Below are positions 34,880 to 46,737 of a DNA stretch of 64,000 nt, one piece after another. This stretch comes from Owenia fusiformis (taxonomy: Eukaryota > Annelida > Polychaeta > Sabellida > Oweniidae), in the NCBI GenBank assembly GCA_903813345.2, contig CAIIXF020000012.1, positions 15,742,020 through 15,806,019 on the forward strand. The letters run 5' to 3'. Numbering within the stretch: the first letter of the stretch is position 1; every line of letters begins with the position of its first letter. The translations under genes and the position numbers were made by a program. Below the pieces are notes generated by a model. The model saw only the letters and a program-made list of their open reading frames with translations, was not told where the DNA came from and did no database searches.

Positions 34880-36299
34880 GACTATCGAAGAAATGTGCCA
34901 TCCTTACAAACTTGTGAAAAGAGCATCTAGAGCACTTTCCTTCCCAAAAAAATATAGACTCACTCAATTTGTCGAAAGAAGTTACGATCGAGCAAAAATC
35001 AACATCCCTGAAAAACTACAAACAAGTCACCTGGAGCACAACGCAAGCTTTGTTAAAGGCCTTGTCGATAAAGTAGGAGATCGCAACCCTATTTTCAAAG
35101 TTCGGAAAATACTCGGAACCGGAAGCTGCTATCAAAATACTAAAATAATAAGACCAGATGAGACGGACTATCTCTTGGTACTGAGTATATCAAACCGTGT
35201 GAAGACGGTTTGGGAATGGGCAAATGTATATTCGATTGAAATATGTGATAAATCTCTGCTGTTTAAACTAGAACAACATGGAATAAGTGAAGACGTCAAT
35301 GGGAAGAATTGTTGTAATAGTTTACATCTAGTAAATGAATTCAAAAATCTTGTGAATGGATGTCTAAATGATCACCAAGATGTGCTCGGAGTATCGTACA
35401 AGGGAGATGATATACTATCTTGGAAACATACCCCTGCTTCTTGGGACGCATTCAAAAAACACAATCATCTACAACAAATATATGGTGAGACACTCTCGAT
35501 TAAGAGTAAATGGCGTAGAGATATACGTGACCCAACTCTTGAGAAGGATCAAGTCGTACTGGATAGAATGAATCATGGCCCCAGTGTAAGAGTTCGAATC
35601 GGAGGACCTCTCTGTACCACAGATCTAGACTTGTGTCTCTGCATTGATTCACCACAAATAGAAAATTCTAGTGAAAGGTATGTTGCAGTACCTGTTTCAA
35701 AACTCGGCGAACCGTATTGGACTCTTTCGTCTTATGAGGATCCAATCAAGCTTAGGCTAGATGAAGATCACAGAAAGATATTAATGGTTTTGAAGGACTT
35801 GTTTTCTGAATGTAAGAATACTCCGAATCCGGGGAATTTAGCAGACTCTCATAATCTGAAAACATTTGTCCTTCACCACCAGGAACGATGTCTGAAGAGA
35901 CCAGCTGAAGAGAGGTGCCTGGGAAATTGTCTGGACGATATAGTGCATCATATGTTTGAGAAGTACAACATGAGAATAGATGAGAATAATATCTCAGTAA
36001 CTAATACACCTAGTAGTCTATCTGACATGATCTTTCCAGGGGTGCCTCTACGCATAAGTGATAGCGATGAATATAGTTCGGGTCTTCCTGTTTTGTTCCT
36101 GTACGCTTTGATGCAGCTTGTGAAGATGGACTCTCCAATCTCGGGACACAAAATCCATTCTATTGATCGCTGGTTGATCATCAATGAAGTAAACAAATAC
36201 ATAATAGAGAAAAGACATAAGTGGATTTTACCATTAAGTGCAATGGAACATATTAAAGAGAGCTTAATTAAATATAAACTTAGATCAGCTATTAGTTAG
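34880..36299 (+). CDS. cGAS-like receptor / Mab-21 nucleotidyltransferase
   Basis: A single large coding exon follows a splice acceptor (CATAACAG). ATG at 34893 opens 468 codons, and the frame is also open upstream to the acceptor, so extra N-terminal residues are possible. GTGSCYQNTKII (Gly77-Ser78) is followed by E90-T-D92, the GS plus E-x-D nucleotidyltransferase signature. The third acidic residue is D246 (or D244) in TTDLDLCLCID. The Mab-21 helical half follows, with NLKTFVLHHQERC at about 321-333, where the family has its conserved HLKT block. Metazoan cGLRs sense foreign RNA or DNA and make a cyclic dinucleotide for STING. The canonical cGAS zinc ribbon (H-x5-CC-x6-C) is not seen; H328/H329, C333, C342 and C346 form a differently spaced cluster. 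The family call is strong, the ligand unknown. Intact catalysis is inference. Confidence 0.85.
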
Positions 36300-36631
36300 C
36301 TCACTTAGGTAGGAAAATATGTACATTTAAACCAAGGTAAAACCCATTTTAAATTGTTTTTATTTTTTTCAAAGGTGGGTGAGGTGTATTTTACATAATG
36401 TTGATCAGCTGAATATTCAGTAAACTGTACAGCTGGCCAGATGTATATCTGGTACAATGCACAGCTGACTAGTTACACATGGTATGATGTGCAGCTAAGC
36501 AAATATTTTTTCCAAAACGGACAGAATATTTATCATCATAGGTCCTGGAAATAGCTATTGTAATCACTCACTCAGTACGTCTGTCAACACATTGGAGCTA
36601 ATTCAAAATCTCAAATAACATGATGTTGTCA
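36300..36631. other. 3' flank of the cGAS-like gene
   Basis: A short direct-repeat tract holds variants of ACAGCTG plus TGGTA-type words near 36420-36500. No gene is seen. Confidence 0.4.
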
Positions 36632-36905
36632 CTGGTACTCACCTAGTTACGCTCACGATTCGTCGCCGTAACAAGATGGAAGAACTTCCGGGCTTCGTTT
36701 TCGGTAAGATATTTTTTTATTTCTCGATTCTACACCACTTATAAGTTAAGTTGTGGACAATACTTTGGCTCATAGTCAAGGAAGATAGTGTAGTTTGAGA
36801 ATATGCAGGCGGTTCTATGTTGGGTATATTAACGAAGACGCAATTCACATATTTAGTCCCTCGCTTTTGTTACGTTGACGATCTTCATGAATATTGTCTC
36901 ATTTG
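36632..36905. mobile_element. One-armed copy of the 4200-4530 foldback
   Basis: It starts ACTGGTACTCACCTAGTTAC and shares AAGATGGAAGAACTTCCGGG, GAGAATATGCAGGCGGTTCT and GTTACGTTGACGATCTTCAT with the 4.2-kb element. The right inverted arm is missing. In this copy the core is better preserved on the left (it keeps a TATTTCTCGATTCTACACC stretch). Confidence 0.75.
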
Positions 36906-37980
36906 CAGATCTAATTAAAACGAGACGTCAACGAGATCTAAAAGCTATTTAGCAATCCTTATGTTGGGTTGGATGAATCGATAAACCTGCTTTGCAGTAT
37001 GAGCTTCAAAAATACAATAAATCAGTGCATTGTTTTCTGAATCATACCATGAACGTGTTGTTTCTAAATCTGCGCATTCTTCTTTTCACAAATTGCAAAA
37101 TATTTTCTACAAAATCATGTAAAAGGAACGAGATCACTAAAAGACATTTTTTGCAAAGGTCAAATTGGCAAGTAGTCAAATCTAATGTGAAAATTCCAAT
37201 CATCACCATTACAACATTGAGTACGTTATTGATTATTTTATGCACTGCTGTCATGTGAAATTCTGTGTTCGGATTGGCTGGAATCAGACACACCTTGCCT
37301 AGCAATGCGTGAATCGTTGATCAAACTTCTGACAACTTCTGTCCGTACAACAAAAGTTCAACCTAAGCTCACCATAGCAACGCTAGCCGTTTTCTCAGAT
37401 TTCTCGATTACATATTCTAAAGAAGTAGTTATCGTTTTGTTCGTCTAGAACCTTATGAAACTTGTCAGAGGATTTCTTATTAACTAATGTCATCAATTGA
37501 CGTTTTAAAGTCGACATTGACATAACTATAATATGACATTAAATTGACACAAAAAATATTGCAATAAAGTACAATTCTACTTGGTCGAGCACAAAGATTC
37601 TTTATAATGTAACAATGGTTTAATACTGATATCCACTGATAGCTACTTTGAAGAATCATTGTTCGAGTTCTGGATATTCTTTTGAAAAGAATATGGCATA
37701 TATGTTTTATTGTTTGACGTTTGCAACATCAAGATACTGCTGATGACCTAGGCCTGTAGTTCATATTAGCTGAGGAGTGGCAATGAAAAATGACGTTCTT
37801 TGCACCAGGGCAAAATGCATAAAAATACACGTGTACTTTCAAGCGTTGCCATGACATAAATCTATCATGTTTGAAAATTGGTCGAACATTAACAGCGATC
37901 GGGTACAAATAACAAAAGAAAGCATATATAAACCCTCCTTCACTGATAATATATGATTTTTGTTTATCAATGATATGTCT

Positions 37981-38807
37981 CTAGGCACTACTACAAAGCT
38001 TTGGTAAGACATGCGGAAACACTTTGCACATAAAATGACGTGTCCTTGTATAGTTCATTACATGTTCATCAGGCGTCTTCATTGTTGCTTGTATTACGAT
38101 ACTGTTTCTTATGTCATCTGTTGTGGCTTTTTTTATTAGCAAATAATCGTCATTATTTTCAGGCTTGATCTCATTTGTATAGTTTGTGTAGGGATCTTGT
38201 TCTTGAAATAGAAAAGCATATTATAAAGAAATGTAAAAAATCAAGTTCCAATCCATGAGTCAACTCGTGAGTGATCTCTCTAATAGTGGTATTGATAGTT
38301 TCGACAATCATAATCATCTGGTCGAGATATTCTAAAGTCTAATGCTCTATTTAATAACACTAATAGTTTTCATTCTACCATACATTTTTATATATACTGA
38401 CAAACCAGACTGCCATCTTTCCATCGACTAATCCATTAATTGCAATTGCCTTTACATTTTTCACACCAAAGAATATTTATATACGGATGATGCACGTGAA
38501 ATATGTTTAACTTTTTCGAGATTTTTACCATTCGATCACCTTTAAGCATTAATTTAATAATCGAAATACCTCTTATAATCAGAAGAGCTGAAACAAATGC
38601 AGCAGCAACGACAGCAATAATCACGACTAGTAAGACGCACACGTTTTCATTCCAAACCGACTCATCCTGGGATTCTTCCCGATGTCTTTACAAACCTTGC
38701 TCGGCATCTGAGGCGTTAGGCGATCGTCAAAAGTATGGTCAGTATGTAGTTTGATAATTTTCCTCACTCTGCACTCGTTTATAGGAATACTCTTCGGTGT
38801 TACTCAT
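37981..38807 (-). pseudogene. Short type II membrane protein D, broken first exon
   Basis: By alignment with gene C, exon 1 is 38807-38570 and exon 2 is 38201-37981 (acceptor TTTCAAG). The start MSNTEEYSYKRV matches MSNTEKYEYRQV, but a stop follows after 22 codons. One extra base lies near 38725, and two extra bases precede the membrane segment (after the MKTC codons). Thus the tail, the middle and the membrane helix are in different frames. Exon 2 is intact and ends HFMCKVFPHVLPKLCSSA, with an NYT sequon. The donor has drifted to GTATTT. The intact exon 2 implies recent inactivation, a use from another promoter, or an assembly error. It faces TIR-3 head to head. Confidence 0.7.
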
Positions 38808-39373
38808 TTCCAGCTGCAGTTGCTCGAATAAAAAAAAAATACAAAAATGTTGTTCTTTTTTATGCCTCACATATAGATAAACAAAGTATTTTACCATATT
38901 GAACACTTACATTTAAATGATGCAAAACAGTACATTGGGAAATATATATACAGTATGTTTTGTCATATGAAACTGAAATTCGAAACTGAAATCAGAAAAG
39001 ATATAATAAGTCTAAAGTCTTCATGATTATAAGAAGCAAGAGCAACTTTTGAAGTCCTGTGTCATATGTATTCTAGTATTTTGTATACGATGCACATGTT
39101 GTTCCTATGGTACTCGAGTACTGTACCATATCAGAGACAGATACTGTACTAGCATCTTCAACGTCTTTGGTCGTAGACCAAATCGAGAGACCGGCGGGGT
39201 AAAATGATAACGATACATGCCCAAAATGTCTTGATATGTTCGAGTTTCGGTTTCGTATGATAGTGATACTAAAGAATACAGTATACACTAATCTAGTAGC
39301 TAAGGAGTATCTGCTATTTTTAAAATATCATTTGGGAAGAAGGTATATCATCTTACAGCAAACGAAATTGATA
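38808..39373. promoter_or_regulatory. Head-to-head promoter 2 with inverted IRF-like motif pair
   Basis: GAAACTGAAATTCGAAAC at 38969-38986, followed directly by another TGAAAT, is preceded by CATAT. The inverted partner CGAGTTTCGGTTTCG is at 39241-39255. Spacing and orientation match promoter 1. It lies between broken gene D (minus) and TIR-3 (plus). Confidence 0.6.
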
Positions 39374-40349
39374 ATGGAAGATAAATTTCTTATTTTATAA
39401 AGCATATTTATAAAGGGCTTGCATATGTACAACACGTAAGTTTATTATTAATATTTTAAAGCTAAAATAAGAAATAAATGAATTAAACTAAAAAAAAATC
39501 TAGATTGATCTTATTAATATTTGGGTATATCGGGTTGGTTGATCTTCGTACTTTTTATATTTAATTAAACAGCTTTCGATCAAACCTTCCTTTCCATAAA
39601 GAAATAACCAGATTTCTCCCCCAAATATTACGTTCGTAGTTTTCTTATTTCTATTTCTGTCAAAATTGATTAAAAGTAAAACTTGCTGTTAAATAAATCT
39701 AATGTTTTTTACCATTTGACCAATCTAGCTGATGATGTTACGCTTATATCACGCCAACTCTTTCTCCTTTGTATTCTTGTAAAACATTCCCCTTCTTCTA
39801 GAGCTGAACGAGGGTTCTTGAAGAATCATATGAAATTATTATTGAAACCAACTGTTCTGGCTGAACCCATACACATTGGTAAACTGTTCCTTTCATTTTG
39901 ACGAAAATAATATAACATTTACAGAACACCTAATGGATTACGACTTTTGGATGATGTGCAACAACAAGTCGTCGATTTCATGTAATAAGGCAACCTATAT
40001 CCTAAAACTTCTTGAAGATAGGGGTCTTCGAGGATACCTCACTCATCGCGATTCCAAAGACAAAGACTCATTAACGGAAATCTCAGAAGCAGTCGATAAA
40101 TGTCAATACATTCTTATCGTCTTTGACGAGGACTTTAAAAAGGACAACTTCAGTATGAAGACGCTAGAGAAGGTCTTCAAGAAGCTCATATATACACGGC
40201 AACTTCATCGGATTATTCCCCTAGTAATTGGGGTTAAAAGAGACAAAGTAGTCCCAAGTTATGTTTCTAACTTCTGCCTTGAATTCTGTGATAACTGGAA
40301 ACCAGATGATAGGCAATTTACACGACTTGAGAACACCTTGCGGTCGTGA
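39374..40349 (+). CDS. TIR-domain protein 3
   Basis: The main exon is 39925-40349 (acceptor ATTTACAG); ATG at 39933 gives 139 residues starting MDYDFWMMCNNK. It carries the same TIR landmarks as TIR-1 (HRDSKDKDS, ILIVFDEDF, the glutamate in SMKTLEKVF, IIPLVIGVKRD) and differs from it at only a few positions. By homology, exon 1 would be 39374-39380 (ATGGAAG), but the following bases are ATAAAT instead of GT, so that donor looks lost. Another first exon ending at a GTAAGT near 39437 is an alternative. The frame is also open from the acceptor back to 39876. It is convergent with long receptor 2. Confidence 0.74.
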
Positions 40350-41449
40350 CCTACGTGACCTACGTGACTAGAATGAATGACATTGAATCTGCACATTTTC
40401 AAGTTTATTGGTTAACGGTGAAGGAAGTTTAGTGCTGTAAGTTCCGCACCTTTATCAAAAACAAAATGGAGCTACCATAATTTGCTAACATAAATGAAAT
40501 AGTGTTAGGGCTGAGTGAGTTTATATTGATTCAAACTGACTCAAGATAAACATAATACGTCAAACAATAAATTGTCAACTGACAAAAATTATCAATCTAC
40601 TTTCGTTTTGTATGATAAAAAGACATGTGTCAAGTAGAATAAAATATTTTGTTTATGTCACATTTGCATTCTTTATTCAAGATGGCCACCGATGATACAA
40701 TGCTTACATGGAAGGTCAAGTGCATCACGTGATCACGTACATGTCAAGGAGACAAGTTTTAAGTAATCATTTCATTTACAGATTGCACAAGTCATATTAT
40801 GTAAACCAAATGTAAAATAATGTAATTTTACAATTTGACTCATCTTTTTAATTCATATTCCTGACCAAGGACGTCTATCATAGCCGTCCTTGCCATGATT
40901 AACGAGATAAACCTATATACATATATATTATTATACTTGTCATATTTATATTATTTACAAATTTTATACTGAATAACATAACATCGTTTGTAACAAATAA
41001 GACATCAACATATGATCACATTAATTGCACTCAGTGAGACAGTTGCTATGATCATAATTTAAAGCTGATTCCAACAGACCAAGTTAGCATAAATGAGGCT
41101 AGGAAGTGAGCGTATAACTTAAATACCACAAACGTTTTATGACATCACGTCCGAAAGTCTTGGACGCCATACTCTAATTTTGTTGGTTTTAACAAAATTA
41201 CTTAAAACCTTCCAATACTAAAGAGCAACAATCTATAAATAATGCCGCTATTTGACTTGTTTTGCTATTCTTGACGAGACGACCATCTCTCTCTCAATTT
41301 TAAATGTTAAACCATGTCAGTTAACTTCCTTTGTTACAGGCAACCAAACTCTGTTTAATTGTGATGCCACATATGACAATGCATATGTCAAAGTCTAAAA
41401 AATGACATCAGACAAGTAAGCCACATTCTGGGTATCATGTTTGCTCCAA
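40350..41449. other. Intergenic; contains the TIR-3 3' homology block
   Basis: 40381-40625 matches the flank of TIR-1 on both sides of the inserted tandem repeat (19151-19320 and about 20522-20582). The remainder is AT-rich with no recognised gene. Confidence 0.5.
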
Positions 41450-41690
41450 GATGGCTGCTGAAATGCAGAACATGCAAGAAATCAGAGTGAAACAAAGAAT
41501 ACTACAAGTATTCTCAGTATCATTGAACTTGAGCAGCTACAACATGCGCCATACAGTCAAAATATGGCTCCGTGTGATTTTTTCCCTTGCCATATTAACA
41601 CGTGTGACGTATTTGAGTTTTTTAAATACCGTTGCGGATGACAGGGTTCTCATATTAAAATCTAGAAAATTACCTAAAACTATTTAATTT
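41450..41690 (+). pseudogene. Mariner-like transposase remnant (catalytic block)
   Basis: In one frame at about 41548-41610 the translation APYSQNMAPCDFFPCHIN matches the PYSPDLAPCDFFLFP motif around the last catalytic Asp of mariner (DD34D) transposases. The frame is soon broken and no terminal repeats were located. It is a short dead fragment between TIR-3 and long receptor 2. Confidence 0.68.
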
Positions 41691-41799
41691 CACCCCTCGT
41701 ACATATCGAGTTCTTATCAGCTTAATGAACTATAATTGATTTTTCCTTTTGCATTAAAAACTTTAGTTATTACTGTTCAAATATGGTAAATAATATATT

Positions 41800-44144
41800 T
41801 TATTTTTTATCAAGAGTGACAAAATACGATGTTGTGTCTTTTGCGTACAAGGATTTACTTGCATGACCTTTACAAATGCTAGCATAAGGCTGTAATGCAT
41901 AGACATCATATCCATGTGTCCCATCCGTAGCTTCGTACCGAAAGTCATAGTCACCATCTTTATATCTGTGACAATTCCTCAGCTCACAGAGAACAACAGT
42001 TGCGTTACTAAAATAGTTAATGACATTGTAGCCTTTTTCACACGCATGTAGCATGCATTGTCGTAAATCCCGGGCAGTCGAGACTTTCTCAAAACGACTT
42101 GGGTTACAATTGGACTTCTGACAGGATGGTGCCATACGTCTCAGTGTAAACATGTCCGATTTGCAATTTGGAGTACCAGGGTGAGGGACAATCCACCATT
42201 TCGCAAATACCCCATCGCCATAACATTTGTTGTCATAGAATTTCCAATATGTGCCTTCGTGGTTTGAATTACATTTATAGGCAAGATATTTATTATCCCC
42301 GTTTATGTGAATAAATGTATTTGATCCCGATTCGCAAAAGTCATTTGGTATTTCTTGGTTTGTCGATTCTAACAGCTCTGCATTGAAATAACCAGGATGT
42401 CCACATTGTCCTAGAAGAAGCACCGGGAATTCGACTGGTTGAGTTTTAAGTAAATTCTTACAAGATTTGATCTTATGAGACAGACTATATACCACTGAAT
42501 GTCCATCTTCATTTTGTCGTAGATCGAATACATAATCGTTCGCAGTGATATCCCATCCACAGTGTTGTGTTTCACATTCCATTCCTCTATAAGATCCATT
42601 GACAATAAAGTTGAAAGTATTTCCTTTATCCATGCACGCTTTGTCCATACATTCTGCTAAGCTCTCAACGATAGTATTTGAAATAGTGAAACACGTCGCC
42701 CGAACATTCGCCACTGTTCTGTTCATGAAATGTGAGTTATGACACGGTTTTGCATAACTATGTGGCCGTGCATATGTCCTCCCCGAACTCGTCGCGGCAA
42801 TCGTCCATGTGTACGCCCAGTCTAATCCATTCAAATCCGATTCACATTTATACGCTGCGCACTCCACCTTTGGATCGTAGTATACAACATTGGCGTTTGA
42901 CTTACATGCAAGGTTGAAGCAATGCTCTCTGGAGTAAAACAACTGCTCTGTCAGAATCCCAATAACCATTCGCTCACAGCTTGGACGAATTAGATCGCTG
43001 CCATTAACTTGATCATTGCGTCGGACCAGCAAGTAGTCGCCAGATGGACATGTATCATCTGTAACTAGAAAATTATATGCTTCATAAGTAAGTCAAACAT
43101 TTATGAAAACATACCATCTTGACCAAAGGAAGTTTTTTATCATCTTATACATGCATGTTTACAATAATTGCCTCTCATTTAAAATTTACCGCCAACGTCA
43201 TAAAAAGCCAAATAATTGTAACATCTAAAGAGTATTCTCTCTCTTCATTGGACTCAGTAAAGATAAAGGTCACATGCATAGGTCAGGGTCACCTACAAGC
43301 CTAGAAGTCACACCATGGACTGCCTAATGATAAAGAAGCTAACGTTTGAACATATTACAAAATGACATTTTGTGAAAAACGGACCTTTAGTGCTGCCAAG
43401 GTACCAGTGCAGTGAATATGATTTTACTATACATAGCTTCAGTTTTTCGATCCGAATTCAATAGATATATTATTATAATGGAAAAACTTACGTAGGAATG
43501 ACGTCGTGTTGGTAGCATTTGTTCCAGTATTATCAGCCATGTTATTCTTTACCAAGCAATTGTTAACGTCGATGTTGTTCGTTCCGAAAATTTCTATTTT
43601 ATCAATTGTGCTTAGGTTTGTTGCACGCAAGCACTCGCGCAGGGTGCTTTGTGGGGACTCTGGATAACCACACCCATTGTTACTTTTTTCAATGAAATGT
43701 GGACATTGTGAACCTGCATACAAATCAATTTATCAAATCAATTTATTCCATCTAATTTAAAAACTTAACTTAATGAGTATTGTCGCTGTGACTGTTAAAT
43801 CAGAATACAAAGAATATATGGACGTCTATTTGTGAAACAATTCAAAAACCACTCCGTTAGGAATAAAGACAACAAAATAGGCAAAATGATTCGACTTCTT
43901 TTTTCAAAATAGTTTAAAGGTATTAAAGGTTACCTCTAGTCAACGAGGCTGTGATAAAAACTATTCCCATTAACACTGCAGTAACTGTACACGCCAAAAT
44001 AACGGCAACATACAATGTGCGGCGTGTTACTGTATTCGTTTTTTTCTCATGTTCTTCCAGAAGAGGGCTTCCGGTATCAGATATTTGCTCATTTCTCTTT
44101 CCGATGTCACTCCCGTCATCTGTTCTATCTCCTTTTCCTGGCAT
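41800..44144 (-). CDS. Long Cys-rich type II membrane receptor 2 (565 aa, three exons)
   Basis: Exons 44144-43934, 43713-43492 and 43064-41800 join in phase 1 at both junctions, total length divisible by three. Start MPGKGD is chosen because it matches MPGEND of gene A; an in-frame ATG lies 14 codons upstream. The tail is ~43 residues with a basic TRR end, and the membrane segment is at about 44-68. Exon 2 gives a Cys-bearing stalk with N-glycosylation sequons. Exon 3 (residue 145 on) opens TCPSGDYLLVRR. It carries PAN/apple-like modules at about 174-218, 269-338 and 459-536, with a separate Cys-rich segment at about 365-445 (FCESGSNTFIHINGD, WKFYDNKC). Unlike receptors 1 and 3, this tail has no GYL-x-P or ITIM-type tyrosine. 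It is convergent with TIR-3. The role as a surface receptor is inferred. Confidence 0.8.
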
Positions 44145-46737
44145 TACGCAATGTTTCTTTTTAGTTTCTCTAAATAATTTTCGCACCGAATATTTGTAAC
44201 TTGTTATTGTATTTCTCTTTTCTTAAAATGAAACCTTGATACTGTTCCGTTCAAAATTAGGTCTCGTAAATCAGCTAGCTATCTTATATACTTTAAACTT
44301 GACTATGCCAATGTAAGTACCACTTGCTAATGTTAAATGGATCATTCCTAAGAAAACGATTTAGCATAGCTTTTATTGCCAACGATGTATCTATCATATA
44401 AATATGTACATATGAAACATTTAATCTGGTGGAATTAAAAGAAATAAAATCATTTCTTCCTCCACAGTAGATTCTTTGAATCTTTTTCGATTTCTGTTAA
44501 TGTTTAATAACCATGATATGCAACTTGAGTTTAGAGATGTATCTTGGGGACATGAACTACTCCAGGCTGAAAGTAAATAAACATAAAAACAATACATAAC
44601 TAATATATCTTGTATATCATTCAAGTGCTTTCGTTTTGGTAAGCAAAACACTTAAAAAACAATGACACATATTTCAAGAACACGTATCAAGGTGATTCAA
44701 TGTTTACGCAACTTTCACCAACATTTGACATAACTACTTCTGTACTCGCCACTCTTACATAATGCCAATGTTTCAAAACATATTTTCTTATCCTATTTTT
44801 ATTGAAATATGTACCTAAATATTCAAACAAATGAAAAGACTAAAAGGAATACAACGAGTCATATAGAAAACAAAAACCCAAATATCCCAAAACTATGATT
44901 TAACGTGTAAAGAAATAGATTGTCAAGGTCAGACTCATTTTTTATCGAATCATACGGGACTCAGATCTGACGTGACAAATATTCTATTGAGGTCATCATT
45001 GTTGAGTTTGATTGGTGAAAACCGTGCTAGCATTGAAATTCTCGTGGCATCCAACAGTATATTAGAAGCGACTTAATCTTTGAACGCACTTTTGACTCTG
45101 CCGACAACAACAAAACGTCAATAGTTCAATTAATGACAATGACTGTCATTATCGTATATTACATGATCAATATATCATCAGGTATAGTTTCGTTTTGTAT
45201 GGTTTGAACTGTTTCACTCACATAATTAGAGGATACGTTTATTGATAACGTTTCGTCTGATGTTGTTTAAGGCCGACTTTTGGACATATCTATAAAATAA
45301 TGAAGTCAGTATCCTCGCAAACGATTGAAATAAATCCTACATGCTCCGTTTATCAATCAATATTATTTTACATTTATTTTAAATATACTTCTGCGTTCTA
45401 TATTTTGCTTCGTGTATATATAATTAAGGAAATGTAATCGGGTATGTTCAGTAGTTATTTGTTTAACAGGCAGGCAAAACAGTAAAAGCGTTACGATTTA
45501 TTAAGGTGGTCTTTGAATTGAGTTTACCTCCTGGTTGGTTCCAACTCAAAATGGTGTCCGAGGAAATGATATACATGCAAGAATATATAAGCACAAATGC
45601 CAAAGGGAAGGGTGACTAAAAACTTTGAAGAAACCCAACAAGAAAAGCAAACCTTAAGTGTAAATCTGTCATAAGAAAAGTAGACCCTATATATCCCAAA
45701 ACCATGATCTAACGTGAAAAGAAACAATGTCTCACATCCCCCTCCCCCCCTCCAATCGAGAACCAAGAAGTTGATACTCATCTACACATACAGTCTGTTT
45801 CTCTTAATTAAACAAATTAAAATTATATATTTAAGATAAAATATTGATTTGTAAAAACTAGGGCTATTGGTGTATCATGAAATGTTGTTACACGTTCTAT
45901 TATAAATTGTATCATGAAAATTATATATCATAGATAAATAAGTAACAGGTAAAAATGAATAGATGGGTCGATGAGGAATATATACAATATCATATTCAAA
46001 ATTGAAATGCCACGATTGTTTACATACCTAACAATATTGTTGCTTTATAATCAAACAATACAACAGTAGTTGTTTTACTTCCTTTTTTATAACAATACAT
46101 ATATAATACCATCTGTAATTGTTACGATCGAGATTGTTTTGATCCGATAGTGCTCTTTAGCAATAAATTATCCTATAGTTCACAGTTGTGATTTAAATAT
46201 ATCCCATCTTCAAGATTTAATTAACAAAGACCAAAAATAAACATTTTTAAAATCACAATTACAGTACATTACAAAAACCTAAAACTAAATATACAAAAAC
46301 TATGACACAAAGGCAAAACCAAGAGATTGATTTCAGGTCAAAATAGCATAAAGGATTTTGACAGTGACACATCAACATGTAGATATGTTGGCAGACATCC
46401 AGTGTCAACTGCGTTGTCAAAAAATCACAAATGACTCATAAAGCACACTAAGCAATATTCCATAAAACAAGAATGTTTGCCTCAGTGTGTGTGACTAATT
46501 TCATGTAAAATGTGCCTCGAAGACAAAACGAAATATATTCTATGCCAATGACCTTTATGCCAGTGACTTTTGGTCACGTGTCGATATGACTGGAATGGTA
46601 TTCATACACTTTCTAGGGCCCACTACACTGTAGTTGATGGCGATGAGAGTTTTACACGGACCGTATCACATCATCATAGCGTTTTGCAACATGCATGGTG
46701 TTATAACAGAAGTGTTTAGCCAGTCAATGGTATGTTC
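44145..46737. other. Intergenic, no gene recognised; dispersed repeat
   Basis: A repeat around 45640-45790 is, on the minus strand, a relative of 22170-22330, including GGTTCTCGATTGGAGGGGGG and TTTCTTATGACAGATTTACA. Shorter relatives are near 44870 and 47400. No conserved exon was recognised. Confidence 0.5.
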
